The translations under genes and the position numbers were made by a program. The notes beneath the pieces are model-generated. The model made no database searches. It was not told the DNA's origin and saw nothing but the letters and a program-made list of their open reading frames with translations. From Oscillospiraceae bacterium (GTDB taxonomy: Bacteria; Bacillota; Clostridia; Oscillospirales; Oscillospiraceae), in NCBI GenBank assembly GCA_017447645.1, contig JAFSNA010000054.1, positions 1 to 41,507 on the forward strand: 41,507 nucleotides of DNA, in the 5' to 3' direction. How positions within the stretch are numbered: the stretch's first letter is position 1; each line of letters begins with the position of its first letter. Below are positions 7,189 to 15,590 of this stretch, one piece after another.

Positions 7189-8811
7189 TCAGAAGATCAC
7201 GTTCATATCCACCTCGTCGGGCATGCCGTTGACGCGCCCGCTTTCGGTGAACTGCCAGATGGCGAAGCCGCGGTAGGCCGGCAGCGTATAGCCGCGGGTG
7301 TAGCTGGCATACCAGATGTCATACTTGTTCACATCCTGCAGGCGCAGCGCGCGGTTGAAAAAGTCCTGGTAAGAGTAGACGCCGGCGCGCAGGCCCGCCT
7401 CCTCCACGGTCTCGCAGAAGGCCTTTGCGATCTGGGCGCGCTGGATATAATTCAGCTTGTCGGAACGGCCGCGCGGGCTCACGCTGGAAAATTCCGTGTC
7501 GAAATAGATCGGCAGATCCAGCTCCACGCCGGATTTGCGCACGATGTCCAGCGCCAGCTGCGCTTCCTCGACGCCCTCGTCGGCGTTGATCGCGGTGGAG
7601 TAGACGTAGACGCCCACCTTTAAGCCCGCGGCCTTGGCGCCCTGCAGATAAAAGCCGCCGTTCTTGCCCTGACGGTAGGAATCGGGATCTTCGTTGAGGA
7701 CGCCCTTTTCCCAGGTGCGGTAGCCGACGCGGATGATCGCAAAGTCGATGCCGGCCGCCTTGACGGCGTTCCAGTCGATCGCGGAGTTGTGATAGGAAAC
7801 GTCGATGCCCAGCGAGCTTGCCTTCGCGCCGCTGCCGTCGAAGAAATACAGCTTGCCTTCGATGTTCTGCAGCCCGCTCAGAGGGCGGCCGTCGGCGGCG
7901 TAGTAATAGCTCCGTCCGTTTTCCTCCACCCATCCGCTGCGGCGCTCGGCGGAGGGGTCGATCCGCTCGGCGGTGATGGAAAAGCGTTCGTCGACCACGC
8001 CTTCACGCAGGATCAGGGGGACCGTGACGGACTTCTCATCGGTATAGTAGTCCGTCCAGCGCACGGCGTCCGCGGGGAGCTCTTCCGGCTCCACATCCGT
8101 GCCGTCCGGCAGATGATAGACGGTGACCATGCGCACGCCGTAAGCCAGATCGCCTCTCTCCTCCACGGGGAGCACGTCGCTCTCCGTCCCGTCGGCATAC
8201 AGCAGAAAGCCGTGTTCCCCGACGGAATAGCGATAGCGGAAGGTCCTTTCCTCGCTCTGCCGGCCGTCGGAGCCTTTGCCGACAAAGCTGCCGATGTTCC
8301 CGACCGTGTCCTTGTCATAGTCCGGCTCGACCGTGCAGCTCGCCTCCGCGGCGGGGATAAAGCCTTCCATCGGGAGCATGGAAACGGTGTAGCGGCCGCT
8401 GGGGATATAAGCGGCATAGTAACGGCCGTTGACGTCGCTGAGCACTTGATACGAGCTGCCGTCCTGATAACGGATCTCCAGCGGGAAAGCGTAGCCGGGT
8501 ACGGCGACGCCTTCGCTGTCGCACACGACCACGTCCAGGGCTTCGGGCTCGGTGTCGAGATCGAGATAGAGCTCCATCGGCTCAACGAAAGGCGCGGGAC
8601 GCGGCGTCGCGACGCTCTTCGGCGTATAGCTTGCGCTCACGGCCGGCACGGCCGGGGCCTGCGTCTCGACAGGAGAGAGAGGCGCCTCGGCGGACGTGCG
8701 GAGATAGAGCATCGCCACGGCGACGAGCGCGACGACGAGCAGCGCGACGATCGGTAAAAGCACCTGCGCCGCTCCGCGTTTTTTCTTTTTTGAAGTCCTG
8801 GCAGATTTCAT
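7189..8811 (-). CDS. Membrane-anchored GH25 muramidase with choline-binding-like repeats
   Basis: 540 residues. A basic N-terminus (KKKKR) leads into one membrane segment (about 16-38) with no clear cleavage site, so the protein is probably tethered outside the membrane. A Pro/Thr-rich linker is followed by an Ig/carboxypeptidase-regulatory-like beta domain (about 75-165), a further beta-rich region, and two cell-wall-binding-type motifs (SGWVEENGRSYYY and LQNIEGKLYFFDGSG, about 290-328). The C-terminal GH25 domain starts at LGIDVSYHN (about 331) and carries the acidic pair in FDTEFSS (about 436-438). GH25 enzymes hydrolyse the MurNAc-GlcNAc bond of peptidoglycan. It has its own strong promoter. 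A two-component system is encoded just upstream on the same strand, behind a terminator. Confidence 0.93.
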   Translation of the reverse strand: MKSARTSKKKKRGAAQVLLPIVALLVVALVAVAMLYLRTSAEAPLSPVETQAPAVPAVSASYTPKSVATPRPAPFVEPMELYLDLDTEPEALDVVVCDSEGVAVPGYAFPLEIRYQDGSSYQVLSDVNGRYYAAYIPSGRYTVSMLPMEGFIPAAEASCTVEPDYDKDTVGNIGSFVGKGSDGRQSEERTFRYRYSVGEHGFLLYADGTESDVLPVEERGDLAYGVRMVTVYHLPDGTDVEPEELPADAVRWTDYYTDEKSVTVPLILREGVVDERFSITAERIDPSAERRSGWVEENGRSYYYAADGRPLSGLQNIEGKLYFFDGSGAKASSLGIDVSYHNSAIDWNAVKAAGIDFAIIRVGYRTWEKGVLNEDPDSYRQGKNGGFYLQGAKAAGLKVGVYVYSTAINADEGVEEAQLALDIVRKSGVELDLPIYFDTEFSSVSPRGRSDKLNYIQRAQIAKAFCETVEEAGLRAGVYSYQDFFNRALRLQDVNKYDIWYASYTRGYTLPAYRGFAIWQFTESGRVNGMPDEVDMNVIF

Positions 8812-8849
8812 AAAGAAAGCCCTTGTTTGTTAACATAATATACAGATAC

Positions 8850-8878
8850 ACAATACCCGAAACGCCCGGTCTTGTCAA
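8850..8878 (-). promoter_or_regulatory. Promoter of the GH25 gene
   Basis: Minus strand: perfect -35 TTGACA (8873-8878), a 17-bp spacer, -10 TATTGT (8850-8855). Start codon at 8811. Confidence 0.8.
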
Positions 8879-8880
8879 TC

Positions 8881-8995
8881 TTTTTCCGACAAAAGCCGCG
8901 CGGGGAAGGGCGGGGGCAAGGGCGGAAGGAAAGCTTCGGCTTGCCCCACAAGAGAGACAACAATTGATAAACAGCGGTGCGCAAGCCCCACCGCA
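8881..8995. other. Non-coding spacer with an imperfect long hairpin
   Basis: No gene was seen. It holds a loose inverted repeat, GGGGCAAG near 8915 with CTTGCCCC near 8940. It lies between the histidine kinase terminator and the GH25 promoter. Confidence 0.4.
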
Positions 8996-9026
8996 AAGCA
9001 AAAAGCGCCTCTTTTCAAGGCGCTTT
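8996..9026 (-). terminator. Intrinsic terminator of the two-component operon
   Basis: A 9-bp perfect stem AAAGCGCCT/AGGCGCTTT (9002-9010 with 9018-9026) with a 7-nt loop. On the minus strand it is followed by TTTTTGCTTT, 11 bases after the kinase stop codon. Confidence 0.9.
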
Positions 9027-9036
9027 CGCTTATGTC

Positions 9037-10356
9037 CTATTCCGCCTTCAGCGAGAAGACGGCGCTGTATCGCTCGCCTTCGATCTTCGTTTCGAAGCTG
9101 CCGCCCATAGCCTGCATGATCTTCTCGCAGGTGCGCAGACCGATCTTCGTGCTCTCCACGCGCGAAACGCCTCTGGCGATCGTATTGGAGACCTGCACGC
9201 TCAGCCGTCCGTCCGCCAGCTCGGAGCGGAAGACGACGGGAACGCTTTTGTCGGCGTACTTCTTGGCGTTCGAGACCAGATTGTCCATCACGCGCTTGAG
9301 ATACATCGGGTCGGTCACGATCGAGCACTCGCCGGAGAAATCCTGCAGCTCGATCTCAAAGCCCGCGTCCTTCAGATCGAAGGCGGCCTCGCCGACGAGC
9401 TGCTCGACCAGCAGGCGCGCGTCGTAGCGCTCGCGCTGCATTTCGATCTCCGCGCGCCCGAAGACGAGAAAATACTTGAACAGCTCGTCCGTCAGATCCT
9501 TGAGCTCGATCGCCTTGTTGTAGGCCGACGCGGCGAATCGCTCACGGCTCTCGCTGTCGTCCGCGCTGCTTTCGTTGAGAAGGCCGAGATAGCCGATCAA
9601 GCTTGTCATCGGCGTGCGGATGTCGTGCGAGATCGCGGTGATCAGCTCGGAGTTGGCTTCCCAGGCGCGCTTTTCGTTGCCCATGCGTTCGATCACCGAG
9701 CGGCGCATATTGTCCATCTCGGCTGCGAGCACGGAGATCTCGTCCCCGCCGGAGGCGGTGATGGGCGCTTCCAGGTCGCCGCGGCCGATCACGACGGCTT
9801 CCTCGGAGAGGTCGATGATCCGATCGGTGACGCGGCGGATATAGAAAAACATCACCGCGATGAAGGTCACGGCCGCCAGCACCAGAGAACCGATGAGAAA
9901 AACGGTCTGTTCACGCTTCTGCGAGTTGTCGCCGATCGCGATCTGATACTCGCCGTCGGCAAAGCGCATCGGATAGAGCTTGCCGTAGATCCCGGCGATC
10001 TGCACGAGGTCACTGATCTGATTGCTGACGGGGGCTTCCTCGCCGCGGCGCACGCTGTAATTCCCGCCGCCGCCCGTGACGATGATCGTCACATCGTCGT
10101 GCCTGGCGGTCCAGCGTGCGATGGCGGCCGAATCGGTACCGGAGAGGCTGTTCTGGCGCACATAGACGTTGAAGTCCGTGTAGATCTGCGCCTTGCGCGC
10201 AGCGACGGATTCGTCGCTCATGTATACCTTGTTGATGAAATAGCTGCCGATCCCGTAGGCGCCGAAGAACACGCCCACGGCCAGCAGCAGCGCGATCAGC
10301 GCCGCGAAGAGCATCTTCGCGTTGAGGCTCGCGCGCGAAAGAAAGCCCTTAATCAA
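9037..10356 (-). CDS. Sensor histidine kinase (two transmembrane segments, HAMP)
   Basis: 439 residues. Membrane helices at about 12-36 and 152-173 enclose an extracytoplasmic sensor of about 115 residues. HAMP follows (about 174-225), then the phospho-acceptor H-box SHDIRTPMTSLIGY (His near 244) and the N-box DNLVSNAKKYA (about 352). The usual DxGxG (G1) ATP-lid motif is missing; the segment SNTIARGVSRVESTKIGLRTC goes straight to a G2-like IGLRTC, a shortened lid seen in some Clostridia kinases. The start is TTG 10356, overlapping the regulator's stop by eight bases, with GGAAAGGG as ribosome site, so translation is coupled. Signal unknown. A cell-wall enzyme lies downstream and a transport operon lies divergently, both possible targets. 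Confidence 0.92.
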   Translation of the reverse strand: MIKGFLSRASLNAKMLFAALIALLLAVGVFFGAYGIGSYFINKVYMSDESVAARKAQIYTDFNVYVRQNSLSGTDSAAIARWTARHDDVTIIVTGGGGNYSVRRGEEAPVSNQISDLVQIAGIYGKLYPMRFADGEYQIAIGDNSQKREQTVFLIGSLVLAAVTFIAVMFFYIRRVTDRIIDLSEEAVVIGRGDLEAPITASGGDEISVLAAEMDNMRRSVIERMGNEKRAWEANSELITAISHDIRTPMTSLIGYLGLLNESSADDSESRERFAASAYNKAIELKDLTDELFKYFLVFGRAEIEMQRERYDARLLVEQLVGEAAFDLKDAGFEIELQDFSGECSIVTDPMYLKRVMDNLVSNAKKYADKSVPVVFRSELADGRLSVQVSNTIARGVSRVESTKIGLRTCEKIMQAMGGSFETKIEGERYSAVFSLKAE

Positions 10357-11038
10357 TCTGATAACCCTTTCCCCAGACGGTACGGACGATCTTCGGGCTG
10401 GAGGGATTCTCCTCGATCTTGCGGCGCAGGTTCAGCACGTGCACCATCACCGTGTTGCCCGAGCCGGGCAGGAAGCGTTCCTTCCACACGGCCTCGTACA
10501 GGTCCGGCGTCGTGACGGTCGCGCCTCGGTTGTGCAGCAGATACTCCAGGATCGCGTACTCCGTATCTGTCAGCTGGACGGGCGTGCCGGCGTTCTTGAC
10601 GCTGTGCGTCGCAAAGTCGATCTCCAGGTTCTCCACCGCGAGCGCGGCCTCGGGCTTGCCGCGGTATTCCTTATAGCGCCGCAGCAGCGAGCCGACCTTG
10701 GCCAGCAGCTCGTCATGCGAAAAGGGCTTGGAGAGAAAATCGTCGCCGCCGCTGCGATAGGCCGCGAGCCTGTCCTTCTCCGCGGACTTGGCCGTGAGAA
10801 AGAGCACCGGGGCGTTCGTGACGCCGCGGATCGCGTCGCAGGCCTCCCAGCCGGACATGCCCGGCATCATGACGTCCAGGATGATGAGGTCAATATCGGA
10901 ATTCTCCTTCACCGCGCGGATGGCGGTGGGGCCGTCCTCCGCCTCGGAGACGTTGTAATCCTCGCGCAGCAGGAGCCGGAGCACCTGGCGGATGTCGGCG
11001 TCGTCGTCGACGATCAGGATATGAGATCTGGCAGCCAT
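10349..11038 (-). CDS. OmpR/VanR-family response regulator
   Basis: 229 residues from ATG 11038, chosen because GAGGTGAT lies about seven bases upstream and the protein then begins MAARSHILIVDDDADIR, the usual receiver start. The receiver has the acidic pocket DDD (residues 11-13), phospho-acceptor Asp near 55 in ILDVMMPGMSGWE, Thr in FLTAKS and Lys in LSKPF. The C-terminal winged helix ends VWGKGYQID, as in OmpR-type DNA binders. First gene of a two-gene operon with the kinase. The divergent intergenic region contains direct repeats suited to binding by this type of regulator. Confidence 0.95.
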   Translation of the reverse strand: MAARSHILIVDDDADIRQVLRLLLREDYNVSEAEDGPTAIRAVKENSDIDLIILDVMMPGMSGWEACDAIRGVTNAPVLFLTAKSAEKDRLAAYRSGGDDFLSKPFSHDELLAKVGSLLRRYKEYRGKPEAALAVENLEIDFATHSVKNAGTPVQLTDTEYAILEYLLHNRGATVTTPDLYEAVWKERFLPGSGNTVMVHVLNLRRKIEENPSSPKIVRTVWGKGYQID

Positions 11039-11075
11039 GTCGTAGATCACCTCAAAACGGTTCGTTATCGAGGCT

Positions 11076-11103
11076 ATTATACCATAAAAACGCGCGGAAA
11101 CAA
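11076..11103 (-). promoter_or_regulatory. Promoter of the two-component operon
   Basis: Minus strand: -10 TATAAT (11076-11081) preceded by TGG (extended -10), and -35 TTGTTT (11098-11103) at 16 bp. Confidence 0.75.
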
Positions 11104-11118
11104 TTCTGAATCGCATCT

Positions 11119-11161
11119 TTAAGAAAGCTTAAGAGACACGGAGAAAAGAGTGTGTTACAAT
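11119..11161 (+). promoter_or_regulatory. Promoter of the ABC/adaptor operon with upstream direct repeats
   Basis: -10 TACAAT (11156-11161), a 17-bp spacer and a poor -35 GAGACA (11133-11138). Directly upstream are two TTAAG repeats (11119-11123 and 11129-11133), one helical turn apart and touching the weak -35. This layout is typical of an OmpR-family activator site. The divergent response regulator is the obvious candidate (inference). Confidence 0.6.
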
Positions 11162-11231
11162 GCACGTGGCGGAAAGGGCGCAGAGCCCCGGCCCGCCCTG
11201 AATCGACAATCTTTTTCTTTGGAGGAATACG

Positions 11232-13643
11232 ATGAAGAAAAACTGGAAATCTTTGATCGCGTCCGTCCTGGCCGTAGCCATGATCTTTACGCTTGCCGCC
11301 TGCGGCAAAAGCGGCGGCCGGAACGGCAAATCCGGACAGAGCGGCGATACCGCGCCTGCCTTCGCTTATGTCTCTTCCTTCCGGGAAGTGAAGAACCGGG
11401 ACAATCAGGCCGTCGGCGCGGCCTGCTTCACCGACAGCGGCTTCTACACCACCCCCTCCGAGGTGGTCGGCCGGCGAGAGCCCCGGGACGGCGAGGAGGA
11501 GGAATACGAGGGCCAGTTCGACATCTATGCCGAGCAGCTCGTGTTCATGAGCTATGACGGACAGAGCCAGAAGCTGGAAAACTATGTGCCCTTCGACGTC
11601 ACGCCGACCGAGGGCCGCGAGGCCTACGGCGGGCTGGACAGGCTGGCGGCCGACGCCTCGGGCAATCTCGCCGCACTCTATCACAAGGAGGAGTACTGGT
11701 TCGAAGCTCCCGAGGGCATGGACGAGGAAGATCCTGAGTATTGGAACTATTACCGCTATGAGCCCAACTGGTACGTCCGCATTATGGATCCTACGGGCCG
11801 CGAGCTGAGCATGACGAGGCTCGAGCTCGGCGAGGGCGAATGGTTTTATGCCAACGCCATGCTCTATACCGACGGCTGGATCCTGATCGCCGGCTCGGAC
11901 GGGCTGCGCATCCTCAGCGCCGCCGGCGGCAGCGCCTCGAAGATCAGCATGGACGGCTATATCTCGAGCGTTCTCCGCCTGCGCGACGGCAGGATCTGCA
12001 TGGTCTACGCGGACTATATGACAAACGAGACGAAGATCGGCGAGATCGACCCCGCGAGCGGCCGCATCACAAAGACCTGGAAGGGCCCGCGCGACGGCTA
12101 TGAATTCAAGTCCGGCGGCGGCGACTACGATCTGTATTACCGCGACGGCATCCACGTCTGGGGCTACAAGCTGGAGAGCGAGAGCGGCGAGAAGCTTTTC
12201 GACTGGCTGAATCAGGACGTATCCAGCTCAAGCCTGTCGAGCTATACCGTCCGGCAGGACGGCAGCGTCTTCGCCGTGACCAATACCTGGGACTCCAAGT
12301 GGGAGAACGTGACGACGGAATTTGTGACGCTCGAGAAGGTGCCCTTCGCCGACGCTCCGCAGAAGGAGAGCCTGACGCTGGCCTGCTTCGGAACAGATTA
12401 TGATCTGCAGAATGCGATCATCCGTTTTAACCGGAACAACAACATCCGCATCAACGTAATTGATTACTCTCAGTATAATACCGACGAGGATTGGAACGCG
12501 GGCAAAACCAAGCTGACGACCGAGATCATGGCCGGCAACATGCCCGACATCCTCGCGCTGGATTACATGCCCTATCAGCAGCTGGCCGCCAGAGGCCTGC
12601 TGGAGGATCTCTATCCCTATATGGACAAGGACCCGGAGATCCATCGCGAGGACTTCCTGCCCAACGTGCTCGGCGCGCTGGAGATCGGCGGCAAGCTTTA
12701 CAGCTCCGTCTCGAACTTTTCCGTCGTAACGCTGGCGGGCTCGTCCCGCATCGTGGGCGACACGCCGGGCTGGAGCTTTGACGATCTGCGCGCCGCGCTC
12801 GCCAAGATGCCCGAGGGCTGCACCGTGCTGGATCAGTTCACGACCAGCGGCGACATCCTGCGCACCGAGCTGACGCTCGACGCCGACTACTACATCAACT
12901 GGCAGACCGGCAAGGTCAACTTCGAATCCGAGGAATTCGTTGCCCTGCTGAACTTCGCAAAGCTCTTCCCGAACGCCTTTGACTGGGAGAGCTTCGACTG
13001 GGAGGAGTATTCCGGCGATTCCGAGCGTATCGCCGACGGAAAGCAGCTTCTGATGAGAGTGCAGCTTTCCAGCTTTGCCAATATCGCATCGGATGAGGCG
13101 AGCTTCGGCGGGGACATGACCTATATCGGCTACCCGACGGCCTCCGGCGTGGGCAGCTTTCTGCAGCTTTCGTCCTGCTACGCCATCAGCTCCGCCTGCT
13201 CCGACAAGGACGCGGCCTGGCAGTTCGTGCGCGGCTTCATGACCGCGAAGGCCGTCGAGAACAGCTGGATGTTCCCGGCCAGAAGCGAACTGCTGAACAA
13301 GAAGCTGCAGGAGGCCATGACCATCGAGTATCAGAAGGATGAAAAGGGCAACTATCTCCTCGACGACGAGGGGAAGAAGATACCCGTCCCGATCGCCTTC
13401 GTTCCCGGCGAAGCAGGCGAAGACGGCATGAACTGGGAGCCTGTGTACTGCCTCTCTCAGGCCCAGGCCGACAAGGTGATGGCGCTCATCAACTCGACCG
13501 ACAAGCTCTACATGGAGAACACGCCGGCGCTGAATATCGTCTTTGAACAGCTCGACGCCTTCCTCTCCGGCCAGAAGACGGCCGAGGAGGTCGCCAAGCT
13601 CGTCCAGGGCAAGATGAGCATCTACGTCAACGAGCAGCGCTGA
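11232..13643 (+). CDS. Large lipoprotein: beta-propeller-like N-terminal half fused to an extracellular solute-binding (family 1) domain
   Basis: 803 residues, about twice the length of an ordinary sugar-binding protein. Lipoprotein signal with Cys24 in LAAC. Residues about 40-375 have repeated beta-blade-like segments (for example GLDRLAADASGNLAALY, GWILIAGSDGLRIL, SSVLRLRDGRICMVYA), suggesting a beta-propeller. From about residue 379 (ESLTLACFGTDYDLQNAIIRFN) a family 1 solute-binding domain follows, with MAGNMPDILALDYMPYQQLAARGLLEDLYPYMD and a C-terminal region where these proteins trim to FVRGFMTAKA. It should bind a carbohydrate or glycopeptide outside the cell and deliver it to the two permeases encoded next. 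RBS GGAGG (11221-11225). A stable hairpin without a T-run follows the gene and may stabilise its mRNA. Confidence 0.88.
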   Translation: MKKNWKSLIASVLAVAMIFTLAACGKSGGRNGKSGQSGDTAPAFAYVSSFREVKNRDNQAVGAACFTDSGFYTTPSEVVGRREPRDGEEEEYEGQFDIYAEQLVFMSYDGQSQKLENYVPFDVTPTEGREAYGGLDRLAADASGNLAALYHKEEYWFEAPEGMDEEDPEYWNYYRYEPNWYVRIMDPTGRELSMTRLELGEGEWFYANAMLYTDGWILIAGSDGLRILSAAGGSASKISMDGYISSVLRLRDGRICMVYADYMTNETKIGEIDPASGRITKTWKGPRDGYEFKSGGGDYDLYYRDGIHVWGYKLESESGEKLFDWLNQDVSSSSLSSYTVRQDGSVFAVTNTWDSKWENVTTEFVTLEKVPFADAPQKESLTLACFGTDYDLQNAIIRFNRNNNIRINVIDYSQYNTDEDWNAGKTKLTTEIMAGNMPDILALDYMPYQQLAARGLLEDLYPYMDKDPEIHREDFLPNVLGALEIGGKLYSSVSNFSVVTLAGSSRIVGDTPGWSFDDLRAALAKMPEGCTVLDQFTTSGDILRTELTLDADYYINWQTGKVNFESEEFVALLNFAKLFPNAFDWESFDWEEYSGDSERIADGKQLLMRVQLSSFANIASDEASFGGDMTYIGYPTASGVGSFLQLSSCYAISSACSDKDAAWQFVRGFMTAKAVENSWMFPARSELLNKKLQEAMTIEYQKDEKGNYLLDDEGKKIPVPIAFVPGEAGEDGMNWEPVYCLSQAQADKVMALINSTDKLYMENTPALNIVFEQLDAFLSGQKTAEEVAKLVQGKMSIYVNEQR

Positions 13644-13664
13644 GTCCAACCGAACGAACACCCT

Positions 13665-13690
13665 GCGGCGGAGGGCCCTCCCTCCGCCGC
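13665..13690 (+). other. Intercistronic hairpin without U-tract (mRNA 3'-end stabiliser or partial terminator)
   Basis: An 11-bp perfect GC stem (13665-13675 with 13680-13690) and a CCCT loop, 21 bases after the lipoprotein stop codon. No T-run follows. In ABC operons such stems often raise binding-protein mRNA relative to permease mRNA (known for malE in E. coli). Confidence 0.7.
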
Positions 13691-13715
13691 TCAGCCTGTT
13701 CTGCGATCCTCGCTC

Positions 13716-13744
13716 TTGCGGGATCCCATGAGCTGTGATACAAT
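13716..13744 (+). promoter_or_regulatory. Internal promoter upstream of the permease genes
   Basis: -35 TTGCGG (13716-13721), a 17-bp spacer and extended -10 TGATACAAT (hexamer 13739-13744). Transcription from here would start after the ATG at 13748, which supports ATG 13781 as the permease start. Confidence 0.6.
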
Positions 13745-13780
13745 AATATGTCAGATAAAAGGCGCAAAACGGAGAATGGC

Positions 13781-14671
13781 ATGAAAGGCAGACGCAGGGA
13801 ACAACGACATAACAAGCTGCGGGATTTCGCGTCGAGCCTGTGCTTCCTCTCGCCGAGCCTGCTGGGCGTGGGCCTGTTCTTCATCCTGCCCTTCGGCGTC
13901 GTGGTGTACTATTCGCTCATCGACGGCGTGGGCTCGCGCAACTTCGTGCTGTTCGAGAATTTTGAAAAGCTGCTCGGCAACTCCGCCTTTCTGATGGCGG
14001 GGAGGAACACGCTGCTTTTCTCGGCGATCGCGGTGCCGCTGGCGGTGATCGGATCGCTGCTGCTGGCCGTGATGCTCGAGGCGCGCATCCCCGGAAAGTC
14101 TACCTTCCGCACCTTTTTTCTCAGCCCCATGATGGTCCCCGTGGCCTCGGTCGTGCTGATCTGGCAGGTGCTGTTCAGCTACAACGGATCGGTCAACGAA
14201 TGGCTGGGTCTCGCCGGCAGCGCGCGGATCGACTGGCTGCAGAGCGACTGGAACATCTACGTGGTCGTGCTGCTCTTCCTGTGGAAGAACCTCGGCTATT
14301 TCATGATCCTTTTCATGGCGGGCCTGGCCAACATCCCGAAGGAGCTGCTGGAGGTCGCGGACGTGGAGGGCGCTTCGGAGACCTATAAGTTCTTCGCCAT
14401 CAAGCTGCGCTATCTCTCGCCGACGGTGCTCTTCGTCACGATCCTGTCGCTGATCAACTCCTTCAAGGTCTTCCGCGAGGTGTACCTGCTCACCGGCGAC
14501 TATCCGCTCGGCCGGCTGTATATGCTGCAGCATTTCATGAACAACACCTTCCGCAGCTTCGATTACCAGAAGCTCAGCGCGGCGGCTGTGATCATGGCCG
14601 CCGTGATGGTGGTGCTCATCGCGATCCTCTTCAAGATCGAGGACTGGTTCGGGAAGGACGTGGAAGGATGA
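13781..14671 (+). CDS. Sugar-type ABC transporter permease (MalF/UgpA-like)
   Basis: 296 residues from ATG 13781, which has GGAG six bases upstream; an ATG at 13748 in frame lies inside the internal promoter region. Six hydrophobic segments are visible. The cytoplasmic EAA loop, which contacts the ATPase, reads EVADVEGASETYKFFAIKL (about residues 191-209). It forms the channel with the next gene product. Overlaps the next gene by four bases (ATGA), so the two are translationally coupled. Confidence 0.92.
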   Translation: MKGRRREQRHNKLRDFASSLCFLSPSLLGVGLFFILPFGVVVYYSLIDGVGSRNFVLFENFEKLLGNSAFLMAGRNTLLFSAIAVPLAVIGSLLLAVMLEARIPGKSTFRTFFLSPMMVPVASVVLIWQVLFSYNGSVNEWLGLAGSARIDWLQSDWNIYVVVLLFLWKNLGYFMILFMAGLANIPKELLEVADVEGASETYKFFAIKLRYLSPTVLFVTILSLINSFKVFREVYLLTGDYPLGRLYMLQHFMNNTFRSFDYQKLSAAAVIMAAVMVVLIAILFKIEDWFGKDVEG

Positions 14672-15543
14672 AAAAGAAACGTCCCTTCTCCCGCGGCGTC
14701 ATGTTCCTGCTGTGCCTCGTGTTCGCGCTGCTCTTCCTGACGCCTACGGTGCTGACCTTTACCAACTCTTTCATGTCCGAGAGCGAGATCCGCTCGAACT
14801 ACGGCATGATCTTCTCCTCCGCGGGCGGAGGCTTTGTCTCGGAGCATGTCAACCTGAAGTTCATCCCCGACCGCGTGACGCTCTCGCAGTACGTCTCGGG
14901 GCTGATCAAGTCGCCCAACTACCTCATCAAATACTGGAACAGCATCCTGCTCGTGCTGCCGATCGTCGTCTTCCAGGTGGCGATCGCCTCGGTCGCGGCC
15001 TACAGCTTCACACGCTGGCGCGGCAGGATCCGGGACGGAGTCTTTTTCTTCTACGTGATCCTGATGCTCATGCCCTATCAGGTCACGCTGGTGCCGAACT
15101 TTCTCGTCAGCCAGTGGCTGGGCATCATCAACACCCCCTGGGCGATCATCCTGCCGGGCATCTTCGCGCCCTTCTCGGTCTTTCTGCTGACCAAGTTCAT
15201 GCGCCGCATCCCGTACTCGCTCATCGAGGCCGCCAAGGTCGACGGCGCGACCGAGTGGCAGATCTTCACGCAGATCTGCTTGCCGGAGTGCCGCGCGGCC
15301 CTCTATTCGATCGCGATCCTGGTCTTCATCGACTACTGGAACATGGTCGAACAGCCGCTGATCCTCCTCAAGGATGCGGATTCCCAGCCCCTGTCGGTCT
15401 TTCTCTCCAACATCAATTCCGGCGAGATCGGCCTCGCCTTCGCAATGGCGAGCGTGTATATGATCCCCTCGCTGCTGCTCTTCCTCCACGGCGAGGAATA
15501 CCTCATCGAAGGCATCGCTACCCAGGGCAGCGTCAAGGGCTGA
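14668..15543 (+). CDS. Sugar-type ABC transporter permease (MalG/UgpE-like)
   Basis: 291 residues. First membrane helix at about 10-30, then a large external loop with a GFVSEHVNLKF segment, then five more helices. EAA loop IEAAKVDGATEWQIFTQIC at about residues 184-202. Partner of the preceding permease. No ATP-binding protein is encoded in the operon, so the pair presumably uses a shared MsmX/UgpC-type ATPase encoded elsewhere. The C-terminal segment LHGEEYLIEGIATQGSVKG is the usual family ending. Confidence 0.93.
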   Translation: MKKKRPFSRGVMFLLCLVFALLFLTPTVLTFTNSFMSESEIRSNYGMIFSSAGGGFVSEHVNLKFIPDRVTLSQYVSGLIKSPNYLIKYWNSILLVLPIVVFQVAIASVAAYSFTRWRGRIRDGVFFFYVILMLMPYQVTLVPNFLVSQWLGIINTPWAIILPGIFAPFSVFLLTKFMRRIPYSLIEAAKVDGATEWQIFTQICLPECRAALYSIAILVFIDYWNMVEQPLILLKDADSQPLSVFLSNINSGEIGLAFAMASVYMIPSLLLFLHGEEYLIEGIATQGSVKG

Positions 15544-15590
15544 GCCCGTAAGTCTTTCCACCCCCATTTGAACGGAGCGTGTCGTCTTTC

